Positions 1-10,559 of a DNA stretch of 64,000 bases are shown in pieces (positions within the stretch are counted from its first letter, which is position 1; every line of letters starts with the position of its first letter). The position numbers were made by a program, and so were the translations under genes. Origin of the DNA: Haematococcus lacustris. Lineage: Eukaryota > Chlorophyta > Chlorophyceae > Chlamydomonadales > Haematococcaceae. The notes beneath the pieces are model-generated. The model saw only the letters and a list, made by a program, of their open reading frames with translations, made no database searches and was not told the origin of the DNA. The stretch is taken from positions 3,614,026-3,678,025 of the forward strand of contig JASKMD010000018.1 of assembly GCA_030144725.1 (NCBI GenBank), written 5' to 3'.

Positions 1-379
1 CAACACAGCACCCCATGCGCTGCACCACCTCCCCCTCACAGGCAAGCTCCATCACTCAGGTCACAGGCATCAGCCAAGCATGAGCCAGGCATCAGCCAGG
101 CGTCAGCCTGGCATCGTGACATTACTGCAGTAAGGTACCACACTTGGCTCAACATCAGCCTGGCTGTGACCCGGACGTAAGCCTGAGTCTGCTCATGGCA
201 AGCTGCGGCTCGGCGGGCATCAGGGCAAGTCAGGCTGCAGGGCCAGGTGCGCTGCTGGGTGGCTCCTCATGCCCCAGGCGTCCCAGACCGGGCATAACCC
301 AGCTGATGGATGCCCCGCCGGTCGTTTCTTAAACCAGGCCACTGCCTCCCCATTATCCTTGATATCGGCCACAAGGCAG

Positions 380-700
380 TCATCTACAGGGACCGTCATG
401 GAAGCCTGGTTGCTGCCCTACACCAGAGTGAGGAGGTACGAGCCTGTCTCACTGGCTGGTAAGCCCAGTCGCTGTGGGGGAGCGTCTCAACCGCACGTTG
501 CTAGAGCAGGTCAGGTGCATGCTGTTCATGACTCTTGAGCCAGCCAAGCTGTGGACAACAGCCATGTGCATCGTCAACCACCCAAGCGGGCTAGGCGTGT
601 TACGATGCAAGTGCATTCTATTGTATTGCCATGGCGATGTATTTGAGCAGACGCTACCTGGCAGAGAGGGTTGTGTAGGCAATGAACCCATACACTATGA
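380..700 (+). mobile_element. Ty1/copia integrase relic
   Basis: A short plus-strand frame at about 465-610 reads ERLNRTLLEQVRCML followed by AKLWTTAM. This is the C-terminal part of the copia integrase core, where the family normally has '(V)AERxNRTLxExxRCML' and then 'LWxxA'. The E of AER would be the third catalytic acidic residue. The preceding 'NGVAE' context is changed (VAVGE), no DDE-containing upstream part is readable, and stops follow closely, so this is a dead fragment. It lies just beyond the last visible exon of the pseudouridine synthase gene on the opposite strand. It may occupy an intron of that gene or have replaced its 3' end. Nothing else is recognisable in 1-960. Confidence 0.55.
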
Positions 701-974
701 GCACCATTAGCCCTAGGAAAGCACTGGAACGGATTGGATGCAGTGAACAGACCCTAGCAAAAAGCAGGAGGTGAGATCTGTTTCATCCGCAATTGAAGCC
801 ACCTGACTGGCTTTACAGCACCTACTTCACTTAGGGCTGGCTGGCAGGGGAGTGGCTGGCAAGGGGGTAGGCTGGCAGGGGTTTGCTACCAGAGAGCATC
901 CCCGCAGCTAGGGACATGTGGCCTGTTGCCCGCTAAGATTGTGAGCAGCTCAAGCACTCGATGCATGCACCTAC

Positions 975-1287
975 CCCATGCGTAGGGAGTCCTCATGACG
1001 GCCATCCCCATGCAATCCTAGCAGCCATGCAGGCAGGTAGTACTCGTAGGTGCGGGTGATGCAGGAGCGGCGGGCGCTGAAGGCCTTGTTGACTTTCTGT
1101 ACTGCCAGCACCTGAGCGGGGAAGCGGAGGGCAGGGAGGGATGCTAGGCAAGGCAATGGCAAATTAGGCAGCCTGCTGTGGGCTGCACTGGAAAGCACCG
1201 TTGCTGCCGCTACTGCTGCTGCTGTTGCTCTCCCTTGGTGCTGCTTTTCATGCACACTGTTGATCCTCCTGTTTATTACTCAACCGA

Positions 1288-1327
<40 letters not shown>

Positions 1328-1593
1328 AGCTGCTGAGCTAGTTGGCTCGTGCACCCACACACAGCCTGCCTCTCACACACATGGTAATGGGGCTGGATGC
1401 AGGGTTGAAGTGCTGGGTGGAGCTGTGCCTACGCGACCGTCCAGATGCAATGCTGATGGTGGTAGTGGGGTAGTGGTGGTTGTGGTGGTTATGGGTGGCC
1501 TGGGGCATGACACAGTGCATTAGTGTTTGCAGATGCAAGCATTGCTGGGTTTGCCATGAAGAGCCGGAACAATGACAAGTGTGACTTGCTGGG

Positions 1594-1629
<36 letters not shown>

Positions 1630-3143
1630 CCTGCTAGGGGCAGTGATGATGACGATGACGATGCAATGTCCATGCAATCTGTAACCAGGGGAGTGACGCA
1701 AGCTTGCATGCAGGCATGGGCTGCATGCACGCACCCTCACGCTTGGTGGCAGGTGCTGATTGATGCGTGTGGCTAAGCCCAGCCCCTCCTTGTCCGCCTC
1801 CATCACGACATCCGCATCTTGAACCACCAGCTTGACCCCGATGACCTGCAGGCACACCAGCTGGGCTGACATTGCGCTGGCCCCAACATCCTGCAGCCCC
1901 AGCCCTCAGGCTTGCATCATATGCTCCATGCCAGTCTACACTCAAGCAGCTGTGGAGCCAACAAAAGCCACAGGGAAAGGGAGGGAGGGAGGAGGGAGAG
2001 GAGTTAAAGCAGGGCAGGCATGAGAGGCAGGTGTCTAGACACCCTCCGCAATGCAGCGCTATGCAAAAAAAATTTACACTGTGTGCCAATGACAACATCA
2101 ACGCATGTCAACATTAAGCTGCAAAAGTGGCCAGTGACGGGCACCAGGCGAATAAACAGGTGCATTTGCCTATGAGGGTGCGTAGGTCAGCTCATGCAGC
2201 CCATGCAGCCCATGCAGCCCGGACAGGCTCACTGCAAGTTCTGTATCTGCTGCCTGCTTGCAGCCCAGTGCTGTGGCTGAGCCAGCCAGGGCCCCACCGT
2301 GGCCAGAGAGTGGACGCCCTTGTCTGTGCGGCTGCTGCGGCTCCACTTCAGCTTGAACAGGTCGCCATAGTTGCTGGGCGCAATGAGGCCGGCCTGAACC
2401 CCGACACCACAGCAAGCAGGGCGCGCTGCCGGCAAGCCAAACGACACAGACCTGTGGTGACAGCGTCACACTAGTGAAAGCGGGACCTCTTGACTGCACC
2501 TGCCACCCGACCCATTGTGTGAGGTGCAGATGGATGGAGTAGCACATGTGGCTACCTGTATGGCCATACCCTGACCCTGATAGGAGGAGGTATTGCCCTG
2601 TGCAGAGCCACAAGTGCGGCCTTACAGATGGATGGGGCAGGTCTCGATGAGGCAGGGTGAGGGATGAGGGGATGTGCGGTGGCGAGCTGGGTGCAGTAGT
2701 ACCTTGCACCCCTGCACCAGTGCCACTGTCCCCTCCCATCCAATCCGGCCTCTCAACGGCCTTGGCCTGCCATCCCTCCCCAGCCTGGCCCCTGCCTTGC
2801 TACCTGCAGCAAGGCTAGCTCCAGGACAGCCTCTATGCTGTCCTCCACAGGTGCGTCCCGGATGACCTGCAAGCCTGCAGCCATACCCCAGCACATGAGG
2901 CACAAGGCACCTCCAGCTGTCACTCTGCCCACCTGCACCGCCCTGACGTGACGGCTACCTTGTTACCCAACAGGGCTGGGCAGCACAGCTGGCCTAGGCA
3001 CTGGCCAATAGTCATCGGTCATCAACTGACAGAGGTCAAGAGATCAAGAGATCAAGACATCAACTGTCTATCAGAGATCAAGTGACTATCAGAGATCAAG
3101 AGATAAACTGTGACGGTGGCCATGGTGGTGGGCACATGCCATG

Positions 3144-3197
<54 letters not shown>

Positions 3198-3449
3198 GGC
3201 ACCTGCACAGTGATGCTCCCACCCCATGTCCAGGTCGCACCCACCTCGGAAGGTGGTGCCCACATATGCACAGTGCAGAGCGCAGGCCCTCTTGGCCCCA
3301 GGCAGACGCGGCCCAGTGGAGCCTGGCTCACGCAGTGCAGAGCTGACGCCACCAAGGATAGGGGCAATGCAGAAGGAAGTGACAGTGGAGGCAGTGGCAG
3401 TGGCAGCCCATTGGGGAGGTTCACACATGTTTGCCCCATCCCACCCCAC
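975..3449 (-). CDS. tRNA pseudouridine synthase (PUS1/TruA family), 5' five exons
   Basis: The protein should isomerise specific tRNA uridines to pseudouridine. Five minus-strand exons join in consistent phase: 3449-3245, 2874-2804, 2393-2298, 1845-1735 and 1111-975. They give about 206 residues: an N-terminal extension that could be a transit peptide, then [12 protein letters not shown] (the family GxxYxGxQ motif, formed exactly across the first splice junction), then [15 protein letters not shown] with the catalytic Asp at about residue 116. [19 protein letters not shown] and the FSAR...RTYEYYLP motif follow, all in the order of PUS1 proteins. The family's C-terminal half (the xNHxFHNYT and QIRKMVG regions) was not found in 1-974, so the gene either continues beyond the window or is truncated near the copia relic. 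The start used is the first ATG of the open frame; an ATG seven codons later is equally possible. CTG repeats fill two introns. Confidence 0.82.
1290..1327. repeat. (CTG)n microsatellite
   Basis: An uninterrupted (TGC/CTG) run in the intron between pseudouridine synthase exons D and E. A second, slightly interrupted run lies at 1595-1635 in the same intron. Confidence 0.9.
3144..3195. repeat. (TGC)n microsatellite
   Basis: About 17 uninterrupted TGC units inside the first intron of the pseudouridine synthase gene. Poly-Leu, poly-Cys and poly-Ala frames over it are artefacts. Confidence 0.95.
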
Positions 3450-3879
3450 CCCACCCCGCCCCTGGGGCCGCCACCAGGGTATTAAGCGCTATACTTGACA
3501 AGATGTCCAGGCACTTTTGAGCAGATGCAGACTGAGGCTTGGGGTGGTGAGCGTGGCCGTGGCATTGATGTTCACCTGTCGCCTCTACCCCGACCCTCGT
3601 AACCTGCACTGGAAGGGTCCTTGATGGCCGCGGAAGCGGCTGCTACTTGGTTGGCGGTGGGCTGTAGACCCAGGCTGCTGGCGAGCCGGGTCGCACATGC
3701 CCGTGCGGCGCCCTTTACATTTATCGCGATGCGCTGCGGCGATGCATGCTTCGAAGTCTGCAGCTGAGGCCGCATTGGCAAACAAATCAGTACGGTCGTT
3801 GCGGTTTAGTTTGTGCAAGCCTGCATGGCTCCATGAACGATCTCCTGTTCAGCCACCTTGTCCCTCACTAGGGCTCCAT
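3450..3879. other. intergenic, no gene recognised
   Basis: This lies between the pseudouridine synthase start and the 3' flank of the first TnpB/Fanzor-like relic. It should hold the synthase promoter. No TATA box or protein similarity was recognised. The segment 3830-3880 matches, in inverted orientation, the sequence following the second relic near 7475-7520. Confidence 0.5.
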
Positions 3880-5090
3880 TTGCGCCTACCACATACACCA
3901 TTGCCTAAGCACTATTGCCTGGCCTATTGCCTGGCTGTGGTGCTGGCTTGGCTTTGGCAGCCTTGCCCTTGCTCAGCTCAGCTGCCTGCTCAGCCTTGGT
4001 GGGCTGGGTGGGCTCAGCTGCCTGCTCAGCCTCGGTGCGCTTGCTGTTTTGCTGGAGGGGGAGTGCTGGGCCCTGGCTCTGAGGCTGCTGCTGGTGTGGC
4101 TTCCACGCTGCTGAGTGCTGAGGGCTGTGGGGGCTTGCGGGGGGCCACTACCGGGCACCACATCAGGCCCCGCACAGGCTGGTCACGCTGCTGGCTCCAG
4201 GCTGGGCTCAATAGGCGGAGGTCCACCTGCCCATGTGACCTTACCACGCCTGATGGGCTGCTCATGGTCCAGCTCCTCCTCACATGGCTGCTTGCCATTC
4301 ACTGCTGAGCTGACCCGGGTGGTGCGGTGCTCATCCACATGCACCACCCTGCCCCGCAGCTGGTCTGAGCCCCTGGGCCTGCACACCACCTTGCAGCAGG
4401 CCCACAGCACCGCATCAGCACCCCACCCACCCCTGGTGCCAATGCTAGCAGCGCCAAAGAACACCACCAGCTGCTTGGCACGCCCATGGCGCTCCATGGA
4501 CACCTCCTCCATGTCCTTCTGCAACTGCAGCCATGCACACAAGGCACACACATGGTGGCTGACATGGTGGCACCAGGTTAGGCATGGCACAATCAACTGC
4601 TCTTCATGCTCACTTAATGCCCAACCCATCACCTCTTAGTCCCTTACCCTCCCTCCCAACCACCCACCCTTACCTGCTTGAAGAACTGCTTCAGCGGTCC
4701 TGGGCTCCGTACAGCCTCAGCCGCTGCCGTGCCTACTTGGGGTCCACGTACACCCCCCAAACCGCGCCCCAGGTGGCCAGGGTGGCGGCGATGTGCTTCA
4801 GGTTGGCCACCAGGGAGGCGCCAGCTGAGCTTGGTTGGAGCCAGGTGCTGGAGGTGGGGCTTGGTTGGAGCCAGCCACCGCTGGGTGTCACGGCGGGAGT
4901 TGTTGAGGCCGCTGGCATGCTTCACCTAGCCCTTGGTCAGCTTCCACCGGTCCAGCTTGTCAGCTACCAGCAGAGCTGCCAGGCGAATAGCAAGCTGTTG
5001 CATGGCCAGCCGCCCAAGCTAAAGGTTGGGCATGGAGCCATGAGTCCACGTGGGCACGGTAGCCGCAGTATCCTTTGCTACGCAAAAGCT
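3880..5090 (-). pseudogene. TnpB/Fanzor-like transposon protein, broken copy 1
   Basis: Read on the minus strand, this is a decayed protein of a repeated family. An N-terminal helical part reads DKLDRWKLTKG, VKHASGLNNSRRDTQRWLAP and NLKHIAATLATWGAVW. An apparent intron follows (about 4676-4530). Then come RAKQLVVFFGAASIGTRGGW, VVHVDEHRTTRVSSAVNG and, in another frame, PVRGLMWCPVVAPRKPP. The order (V)xYG-like strand, DExRTS-like motif, then WC resembles the RuvC/zinc-ribbon half of TnpB and eukaryotic Fanzor nucleases. The CxxC expected after the RTS motif is absent. Damage visible: in-frame TAG in KG*VKH and PK*ARQ, a TGA shortly after, a frameshift near 4230, and loss of the C-terminal RDxNAA part after about 3940. 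The assignment rests on motif order by eye and on memory of similar repeated algal proteins; it could be another transposase type. Confidence 0.5.
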
Positions 5091-5369
5091 TAGCCAATTG
5101 ATTCAGCCCCGTCACTCAGCCATCATTATGCTACATGCTCTTCACATAACGCCCCAATGGGCCACTAGCTTAGATAAGGAAGCTCAGTATAAGGTCATGT
5201 ACCAGCAAAGGGGCAACACTCACAATTCATCGAGTCGCCACTTGTCTCACACCTCTTTATTTTACATGCACCAAAACCACTGCCTCACCCAAAGCAGCCC
5301 CCCCGGTGCTCTTGCAAGTGCCTGTCTTCCTGCTCATGTGGCTGAAGGTGACACCTGCCAAAGAGTGAC

Positions 5370-6267
5370 TCATGAATCTGACAGCAAGTCTGTGGCTGCC
5401 TCCTGCACAAACGCCTTCAACGCTGACAGCTCGCGTGGGCCCTTGTACGTCTGGTACTCCTCCCCCTTGTAAATGACCTTCAGGGTGGGGTATCCTTTGA
5501 TCTGCATGGACACCAGCCAGCACAAGCAAGCTGACTGCCAGTGTTATAACCATGCCTGGGCCACAACCATACTGGAGCAACATGTTCAGCACTGCTGCCC
5601 TTATCTTCCCTATCACACCACATTTACTGCTGTGGTTGGGAACGCAAGGGTGCCTGTGCTAGAGGGGGCCAGTGCAAGGCCTGTGGGAGCCAACACGTTA
5701 CTTACATCTGCTGCCTTGCACACATCACGGGCAACTGTGCAGTCCACATGCCCAATTTGAATCCTCTTGTCGGTCTTGAACGCTGCTCCCAGCTGCTTCC
5801 AGGTGTCAGCCAAGCGCTTGCAGTGACCTGTAGGTAACGCCAACCAGGGCCAGCAGACCAGCTTCATCCCTGTTACTATGCAACAAAGAGCCGTGCAAAA
5901 GGTGCATGTTATCAGATTACCATAGCTACTCACCACACCACGGAGCATAGTACCTGCAACAGGAGGATAACAAGAGCTGGTTACTCCAAGTTGCTTGCGC
6001 AGCTTCTGACAGCTGAATCCTTGGGTGCTTACTTGATGAGGTAAACCTTCCCATCGGAAACCTGCGGCGCAGCAAGCCCGTACAAGATCGTAGTGAACCT
6101 TGCTGGGTGTCTTAGATCACGGACCCCGCATTTTGCCTTTTCCCTACTTTGCTCTCGTAGTTGCTGGCCGTCAAGTTGATGACGTTCTTGTCCTCAAACT
6201 CCGATGCGGCCGCGCTCAGCCCCAATGCCAGCATGCACAACATACTGGCGATGCTGCGCAGACCCAT
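5370..6267 (-). CDS. PDIL5-1: single-domain protein disulfide isomerase (PDIL5-1-like)
   Basis: This is an ER thiol-disulfide oxidoreductase. Five exons with matching phases (6267-6148, 6061-6033, 5953-5934, 5827-5706, 5501-5370) encode 140 residues ending in TGA. Residues 1 to about 21 are a hydrophobic signal peptide ending ...LGLSAAA. One thioredoxin fold follows: FEDKNVINLT, then YYAPWCGHCKRLA with active-site Cys56 and Cys59, VDCTVARDVCKAAD, and the cis-proline region IKGYPTLKVIYKGEEYQTYKG. The length, the single domain and the VDC...VC...YPT...YKG pattern match plant PDIL5-1 rather than two-domain PDIs. The plant protein I recall has CKHC where this one has the canonical CGHC. There is no C-terminal KDEL-type signal (it ends LLSDS), so how it is retained is unclear. 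The catalytic motif is split by an intron between its two cysteines. Confidence 0.93.
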
Positions 6268-6975
6268 TCTTGACGCTCCGTTGTTGTGGAAGTCTCAACA
6301 GTAAAGGTGATGCCAGGAAACTGGCCTCAATTGGACTTTCGCTTTCACACTCGCACAAATTCAGAAACCGGCAAGGCAGCAAAGGATGGAAACACCAAAA
6401 CATATAGGAATCCTGAAGGCCTCCTGAGCAGCCCACCATAAGACTGATGCATTGGCAGCATCAGTTCCTCAACTCATGCTTAGTGCAAGGTATGCCGCTA
6501 AGTATTGACGGGGAGCATACACCGGACCTGGTGCAGATGGCGATGCCTCGGTTGGGCTGAGACGTGCTCAGCCTTGGCATATGCCCCAGCCCTTATGCCG
6601 GCCCTCGGAACGTTACGGCTTGCAATGTATTACACATCATATATAGCTAGAGAGCTGCATAAATGTTCAATGAGAACCAGCATGGCTAGAACTAGACTGG
6701 GCACTCATGTCGTGGTGTTCAGCGGGGGCAGTGGTAACCATTTATAAGTCGAGGAATTGCAAGAGTTACACAACAGTTGCATACAAGCAAACTAATGTGG
6801 TTAATGTGCTCCATCCCATCTTTGACTGCCAGAGCACTGCAGACCTGAGGCCAGAGTATGAGGATGTAGATTTCGACAGCGAGGACAAGGGGCGGTCCAT
6901 GGTTGAGTTGTGTGCACCTCTTGATGTGCATGCTGTCATGGAGCGTGCTGCCACCTTTCCCCTGATGCCACAACG
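6268..6975. other. upstream region of the PDI gene, no gene recognised
   Basis: This region should contain the PDI promoter reading leftward. A plus-strand open stretch at about 6830-6997 with an acidic segment (EYEDVDFDSEDKGRSM) runs toward the second TnpB/Fanzor-like relic but resembles nothing I know. Confidence 0.4.
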
Positions 6976-7242
6976 GCTGAGCAGGCAGCTGAGCTGAGCA
7001 AGGGAAAGGCTGCCAAAGCCAAGCCAGCACCACAGCCAGGCAGGTGGCTGGACAGGGAGTGCTATGCAGCGTCGAACATGCAGCGCATTGGGGAGAGCAG
7101 GTGGCGCCCGCTGGAGCTGTGTTGGTGGCTTGACCAGGTTAAGTTGCCAGCCAAGGGCAAGGAGTACCCTGGCCTAGGCTACAAGTGGCTGCGAGACAAG
7201 CCACCGAAGGCCCAGCAGCAGCAGGCTGTTGTGGCACAGTAG
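6976..7242 (+). pseudogene. TnpB/Fanzor-like transposon protein, C-terminal fragment (copy 2)
   Basis: This is an open frame of 88 codons ending in TAG, in the opposite orientation to copy 1. A Lys/Ala/Pro linker (KGKAAKAKPAPQPGR) is followed by WLDRECYAASNMQRIGESRW and a basic tail (YPGLGYKWLRDKPPKAQ). The block WxDRxxxAAxNM matches the last RuvC motif of TnpB/Fanzor nucleases, DRDxNAAxN. The usual second Asp, the catalytic metal ligand, is Glu here and the Asn after it is Tyr, so this copy is presumably inactive. No N-terminal half is attached upstream. About 240 bases after the stop there is a block (7475-7520) shared with the 3' flank of copy 1, suggesting the two came from elements with a common 3' end. 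Confidence 0.5.
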
Positions 7243-7569
7243 TGTGTGCCCCCTTTGTTGAGCTGTTATCAGCTTACAACCAGCGCATGTTTTTCATGCC
7301 AACTCTACACATTAGCCATCCGGTCAAGCAATAGCGTAGGTGGTAGGCACTCATGCACCATGTCCATGTGCATTGGGTATACTCCAACAGTCCATTTACA
7401 CCATTTAAGTCAGGCCACTAGTGGCCGCTAGTATTCCCTGCTAGTCGGGCTGCTAGTGGCCACCACTTGTCCGGCTCAAATGGAGGTCCTAGTGAGGGAC
7501 AAAGGGGCTGTCATGGAGCGATTATGGAGGGGATCACGGTGTAAAACATCAACATCATCCCATTGCATT

Positions 7570-7744
7570 TGTAACAGTTGTACGGCGCATGCAAGTGTGA
7601 TGCTGGCCATAAGGTACTCTGAACCCTGAAAAGGGAACAGTGGGTTCACAGCCCAACGAGCTACCCCGCTCTAAGCTCGTGGTACATGGCATTTAGGCTA
7701 GGTCAACCTGTGGGGTGCGTGGTTGACAACTCCCGCACGTTACA
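7570..7744 (+). repeat. 5' LTR of the TRIM
   Basis: 175 bp, identical by eye to 9020-9194. The ends are TGTAAC and GTTACA, a perfect 6-bp terminal inverted repeat typical of LTRs. Confidence 0.93.
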
Positions 7745-8490
7745 TTGGTTTCTCGACCGATGTTTCGCCAAGTGCTTCGGCTTGCAATAGCGGATAGCGG
7801 ATGACAACGTATGGTATGTGCGATGCAAGCCGCCTTCGGAAGCCGCCGCCGCCGGATACGGCGCCAGCCCCTTGAAGTGTGTCCGTCCAAAGTGTGCACG
7901 TTCGCAGAGCTGCGGGACGTAGCTCATGTTTGGCCGCAGGCCGATTTGTGTTTAGTGCACTTCACTTGGTCAGGTCGCAGTGACGTGACGCGCCTTTATG
8001 TGGCGCAGAACGTGGCGCCTTGATGTGGTGCATTCCCGAGGCTCTAGCCTCAGCCTGTTGGCTGCAGCCTACATGCCTGAATGTCGTGATGCTAGCCTAG
8101 CTGTAAGGTTGGCAGTGAGGGCTGTTGACTAGGCACACGACTCATGGCCCTTGGTAGTCATGGCCTAGGCTGCTTGGTGATGCTCATGTCGTAGCCGCAG
8201 TTGCAGGTCACCCTGGCTTGATGTGGCTAAGTGGCCAGGTGCAGGCAGGTGCAGCCGGGTGCAGCCGGGTGATAGCCATGGCTTAGGCTCATGGACAGAG
8301 CTCATGACATAGACATGGCTTGTCATGGCTGCCATGTAGGTGATGGGAAGTCGGCGGCTTATCCGATATGCCGCCAACATTGTGATCAAGGAAGTGTTGG
8401 CTGCAGGTATCCCGTCATCCTCATGAAGTTGTCCTCATGATGTTGGCCAAGACCAAGGGACAAGGTTTAATGCTTGTTATGGCTGGAGTG

Positions 8491-8580
8491 GGCTGGCATG
8501 GCTGGCATGGCTGGTATGGCTGGCATGGCTGGCATGGCTGGCATGGCTGGCATGGCTGGCATGGCTGGCATGGCTGGCTA
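8491..8580. repeat. short tandem repeat, unit about 9 bp (GGCATGGCT)
   Basis: About nine imperfect units of GGCATGGCT inside the TRIM, giving a meaningless Pro-Cys-Gln frame on the minus strand. ATGCATG-rich low-complexity sequence follows to about 8875. Confidence 0.85.
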
Positions 8581-9019
8581 TGGCTCTTCATTGCCTGATC
8601 ATGGCTGTTCATGGTGACATGCTAGGCTTTGCGCCGCACGTGACATGTTCTGGATGCTAGACACCGCTGGCTGCTGGTGCACATGCATGATGCATGTGTA
8701 TGATGCATGCATGTCGTGCTGCAGATCACAAACGCATGCATAAGAGTTGCATGGTTGTGCCATGCTCGGTCAATGAGCTGTTGACACGCATGGTTGCTTG
8801 CTGTTGCATGCATGTTGGCACATGTTGCATGCAAGCTTGCCACACATGGTGCATGCGTGAAGTAACATGCACATGAAGCACACATGGGTGTGTGGGTGCT
8901 AGGCTCGTGCAAAGCCACGGTGTATTCCGTAGGCTGTGTCCAGCGGCTGACATGATGTCAGACCGCGAGTCGCCAAGGGTGCGGCGGAGAGGGGAAGCTG
9001 CTTTGTAGGAGGGGAGGAA

Positions 9020-9194
9020 TGTAACAGTTGTACGGCGCATGCAAGTGTGATGCTGGCCATAAGGTACTCTGAACCCTGAAAAGGGAACAGTGGGTTCACA
9101 GCCCAACGAGCTACCCCGCTCTAAGCTCGTGGTACATGGCATTTAGGCTAGGTCAACCTGTGGGGTGCGTGGTTGACAACTCCCGCACGTTACA
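9020..9194 (+). repeat. 3' LTR of the TRIM
   Basis: 175 bp, identical to the 5' LTR. It is directly preceded by the polypurine tract and followed by the target duplication GCATT. Confidence 0.93.
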
Positions 9195-9280
9195 GCATTG
9201 GAGCATTGCAAAAATTGGGGCCCATTACATCATAGCAACAGAGCAGCACAGGTGAGCGGCTTGTCTAGGCTTGACAAGGC

Positions 9281-9359
9281 TTGACAAACCCACCATTGGC
9301 TACACTGCTGCCCAGCCTCACTGCTTCAGCCCGGTACTGACGCCTTCACCATGACAGTC
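9281..9359 (+). promoter_or_regulatory. conserved upstream region of U2 snRNA copy 1
   Basis: The block AACCCACCATTGG...ACACTGCTGCCCAGCCTC, from about -75 to -43 relative to the RNA start, is nearly identical upstream of all three U2 copies (also about 24729-24765 and 52027-52063) at the same distance. That is where snRNA proximal/upstream sequence elements lie. CCCACCATTG loosely resembles the plant upstream element CCCACATCG. No TATA box is seen. Its function is inferred from position and conservation only; shared flanks could also reflect duplication. Confidence 0.5.
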
Positions 9360-9540
9360 ATACCTTTCTCGGCCTTTTGGCTAAGATCAAGTGTAGTTTC
9401 TGTTCTAGTTAGTTTGATAGCTAACTCTTGGTCCATTGGACCAATGCTATCTAACTTATTTTTCTGAGGGTGCACCCAATGCAGGGCTTGCTCTGCGGGT
9501 GCACGGCTTGACCGTGGCGTTGCACTCCTGCCACGGTTGA
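9360..9540 (+). ncRNA. U2 spliceosomal snRNA, copy 1
   Basis: U2 RNA pairs with the intron branch site in the spliceosome. The copy begins ATACCTTTCTCGGCCTTTTG and GCTAAGATCAAGTG, the invariant U2 5' domain. Stem-loop IIa (AGTTAG/CTAACT) and stem-loop IIb (TTGGTCC/GGACCAA) follow. Next are a Sm-type site (TATTTTTCTGAG), stem III, and a 3' hairpin ACCGTGGC/GCCACGGT at 9511-9537 with a loop containing TTGCACT, as expected for U2B''/U2A' binding. All structural parts are present, so it can be functional. The branch-site recognition sequence reads GTAGTT rather than the near-universal GTAGTA. The exact 3' end is estimated. Confidence 0.93.
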
Positions 9541-10559
9541 GCACCTCACCAACACAATGAAGTGGGGCCCAGTGAACCTATTGCTAGCCAAGATGTCAAG
9601 ATGTCGGTGTGGGACTGTATGAGCACACTCTGTATATCTGCATTAAGAAAAACTGATCGCGTTTTGAAGAGTGCATTAATTCATTCTCAATGTGTAGCAG
9701 TCTGGAGCTCTGCCATTCATGATGTCCCAACATGGGGTTGGTAATCTTCATGCACATACTCACTCAATACTGCACCGTTTTCGATAGCGTTTATCGCATT
9801 GGCACCTGCGAATTAGTGCGCATCCACTGGCACGCGGCGCGTTACCTCTTGCGAGTGAGGCCATGCCGGCGCAAGCGATCGCGGACGAACCTCAGCTGCT
9901 CCCTGTCGATTGTTCTAGTGGTATGTAGCGGCACCAATGAATGAGCTGCGCCTGGCATCGAGCCAGAAGTACAATCTCATTTCAGCCCGCCACGCTCCAC
10001 GAGCCTTTCATTGGTGCAGGCGGCGTCGGAAGACCGTCGTGGGGCAAGTTACTGAGCGACATTGCAATATACGCGGAGAATGTGCGTTTCTCTCTAGCCA
10101 GTCATGCAGAAAAAGGGACCCCCTTCCACAAACTGGCATGTTGTGAGCTGACCACACTGAATACCTAGATTGTGGCTCTGTAACTTTGTTCCTTACTCAA
10201 CGACACAGCTGTTGGAAAAGAAAGCACGGCATTCCATTGAGTAGGCCTGCTGCAAATGACATTGGCGCGACATAACTTTGCCGTGCAGTAATGACTAGCC
10301 TACTCCGACGGCCTGGACCCCGCTCCCTAGCACCCCTCGCATCCCCCCGCAACTCCTTGCTCCCCCAACCTCTCCCTGGCCCCAGCCCCGCCCTCCCATC
10401 CTCCCTCCCACCACCGTCCAACCCCAGCCCCGCCCTCCAACGCCCCTTCCCAGCCCTAGCTCCGCCCTCCCACACACTCCCAACCCCAGCCCAGCCCCGC
10501 CCTCCCACCCCATCCCACCCCCTCCCAGCCCCAGGCCCGCCCTCCCACCCCTTGTACAT
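9541..10559. other. no gene recognised
   Basis: The first 100 bases downstream of U2 are similar to the downstream flank of copy 3. At 9725-9754 there is a copy of the left terminal sequence (TCCCAACATGGGGTTGG) of the DNA element starting at 11902. A C-rich CCCAGCCCCGCCCTCCC-type repeat occupies 10310-10550. No coding frame is convincing. Confidence 0.5.

Larger units (their letters stand above)
7570..9194 (+). mobile_element. TRIM: miniature non-autonomous LTR retrotransposon
   Basis: A complete 1,625-bp element has two identical 175-bp LTRs (7570-7744 and 9020-9194) that begin TGTAACAG and end CGTTACA. It is flanked by the 5-bp target duplication GCATT (7565-7569 and 9195-9199). One base after the 5' LTR lies TGGTTTCTCGACC, a plausible primer-binding site complementary to a tRNA 3' CCA end. 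A purine tract (AGGAGGGGAGGAA) abuts the 3' LTR, fixing the orientation as plus. The 1.27-kb interior has no gag, reverse transcriptase or integrase, only low-complexity sequence, so it must be mobilised in trans. LTR identity implies recent insertion. Confidence 0.93.

Noticed and set aside
900..960. C-terminal exon of the pseudouridine synthase (frame with LTILAGNRPH)
   Set aside because: It superficially recalls the xGNHxFHN motif, but the following residues do not match and no splice pair supports it.
8421..8612. ORF of Pro-Cys-Gln repeats as a metal-binding or toxin-like peptide
   Set aside because: Translation of the GGCATGGCT tandem repeat inside a non-coding TRIM.
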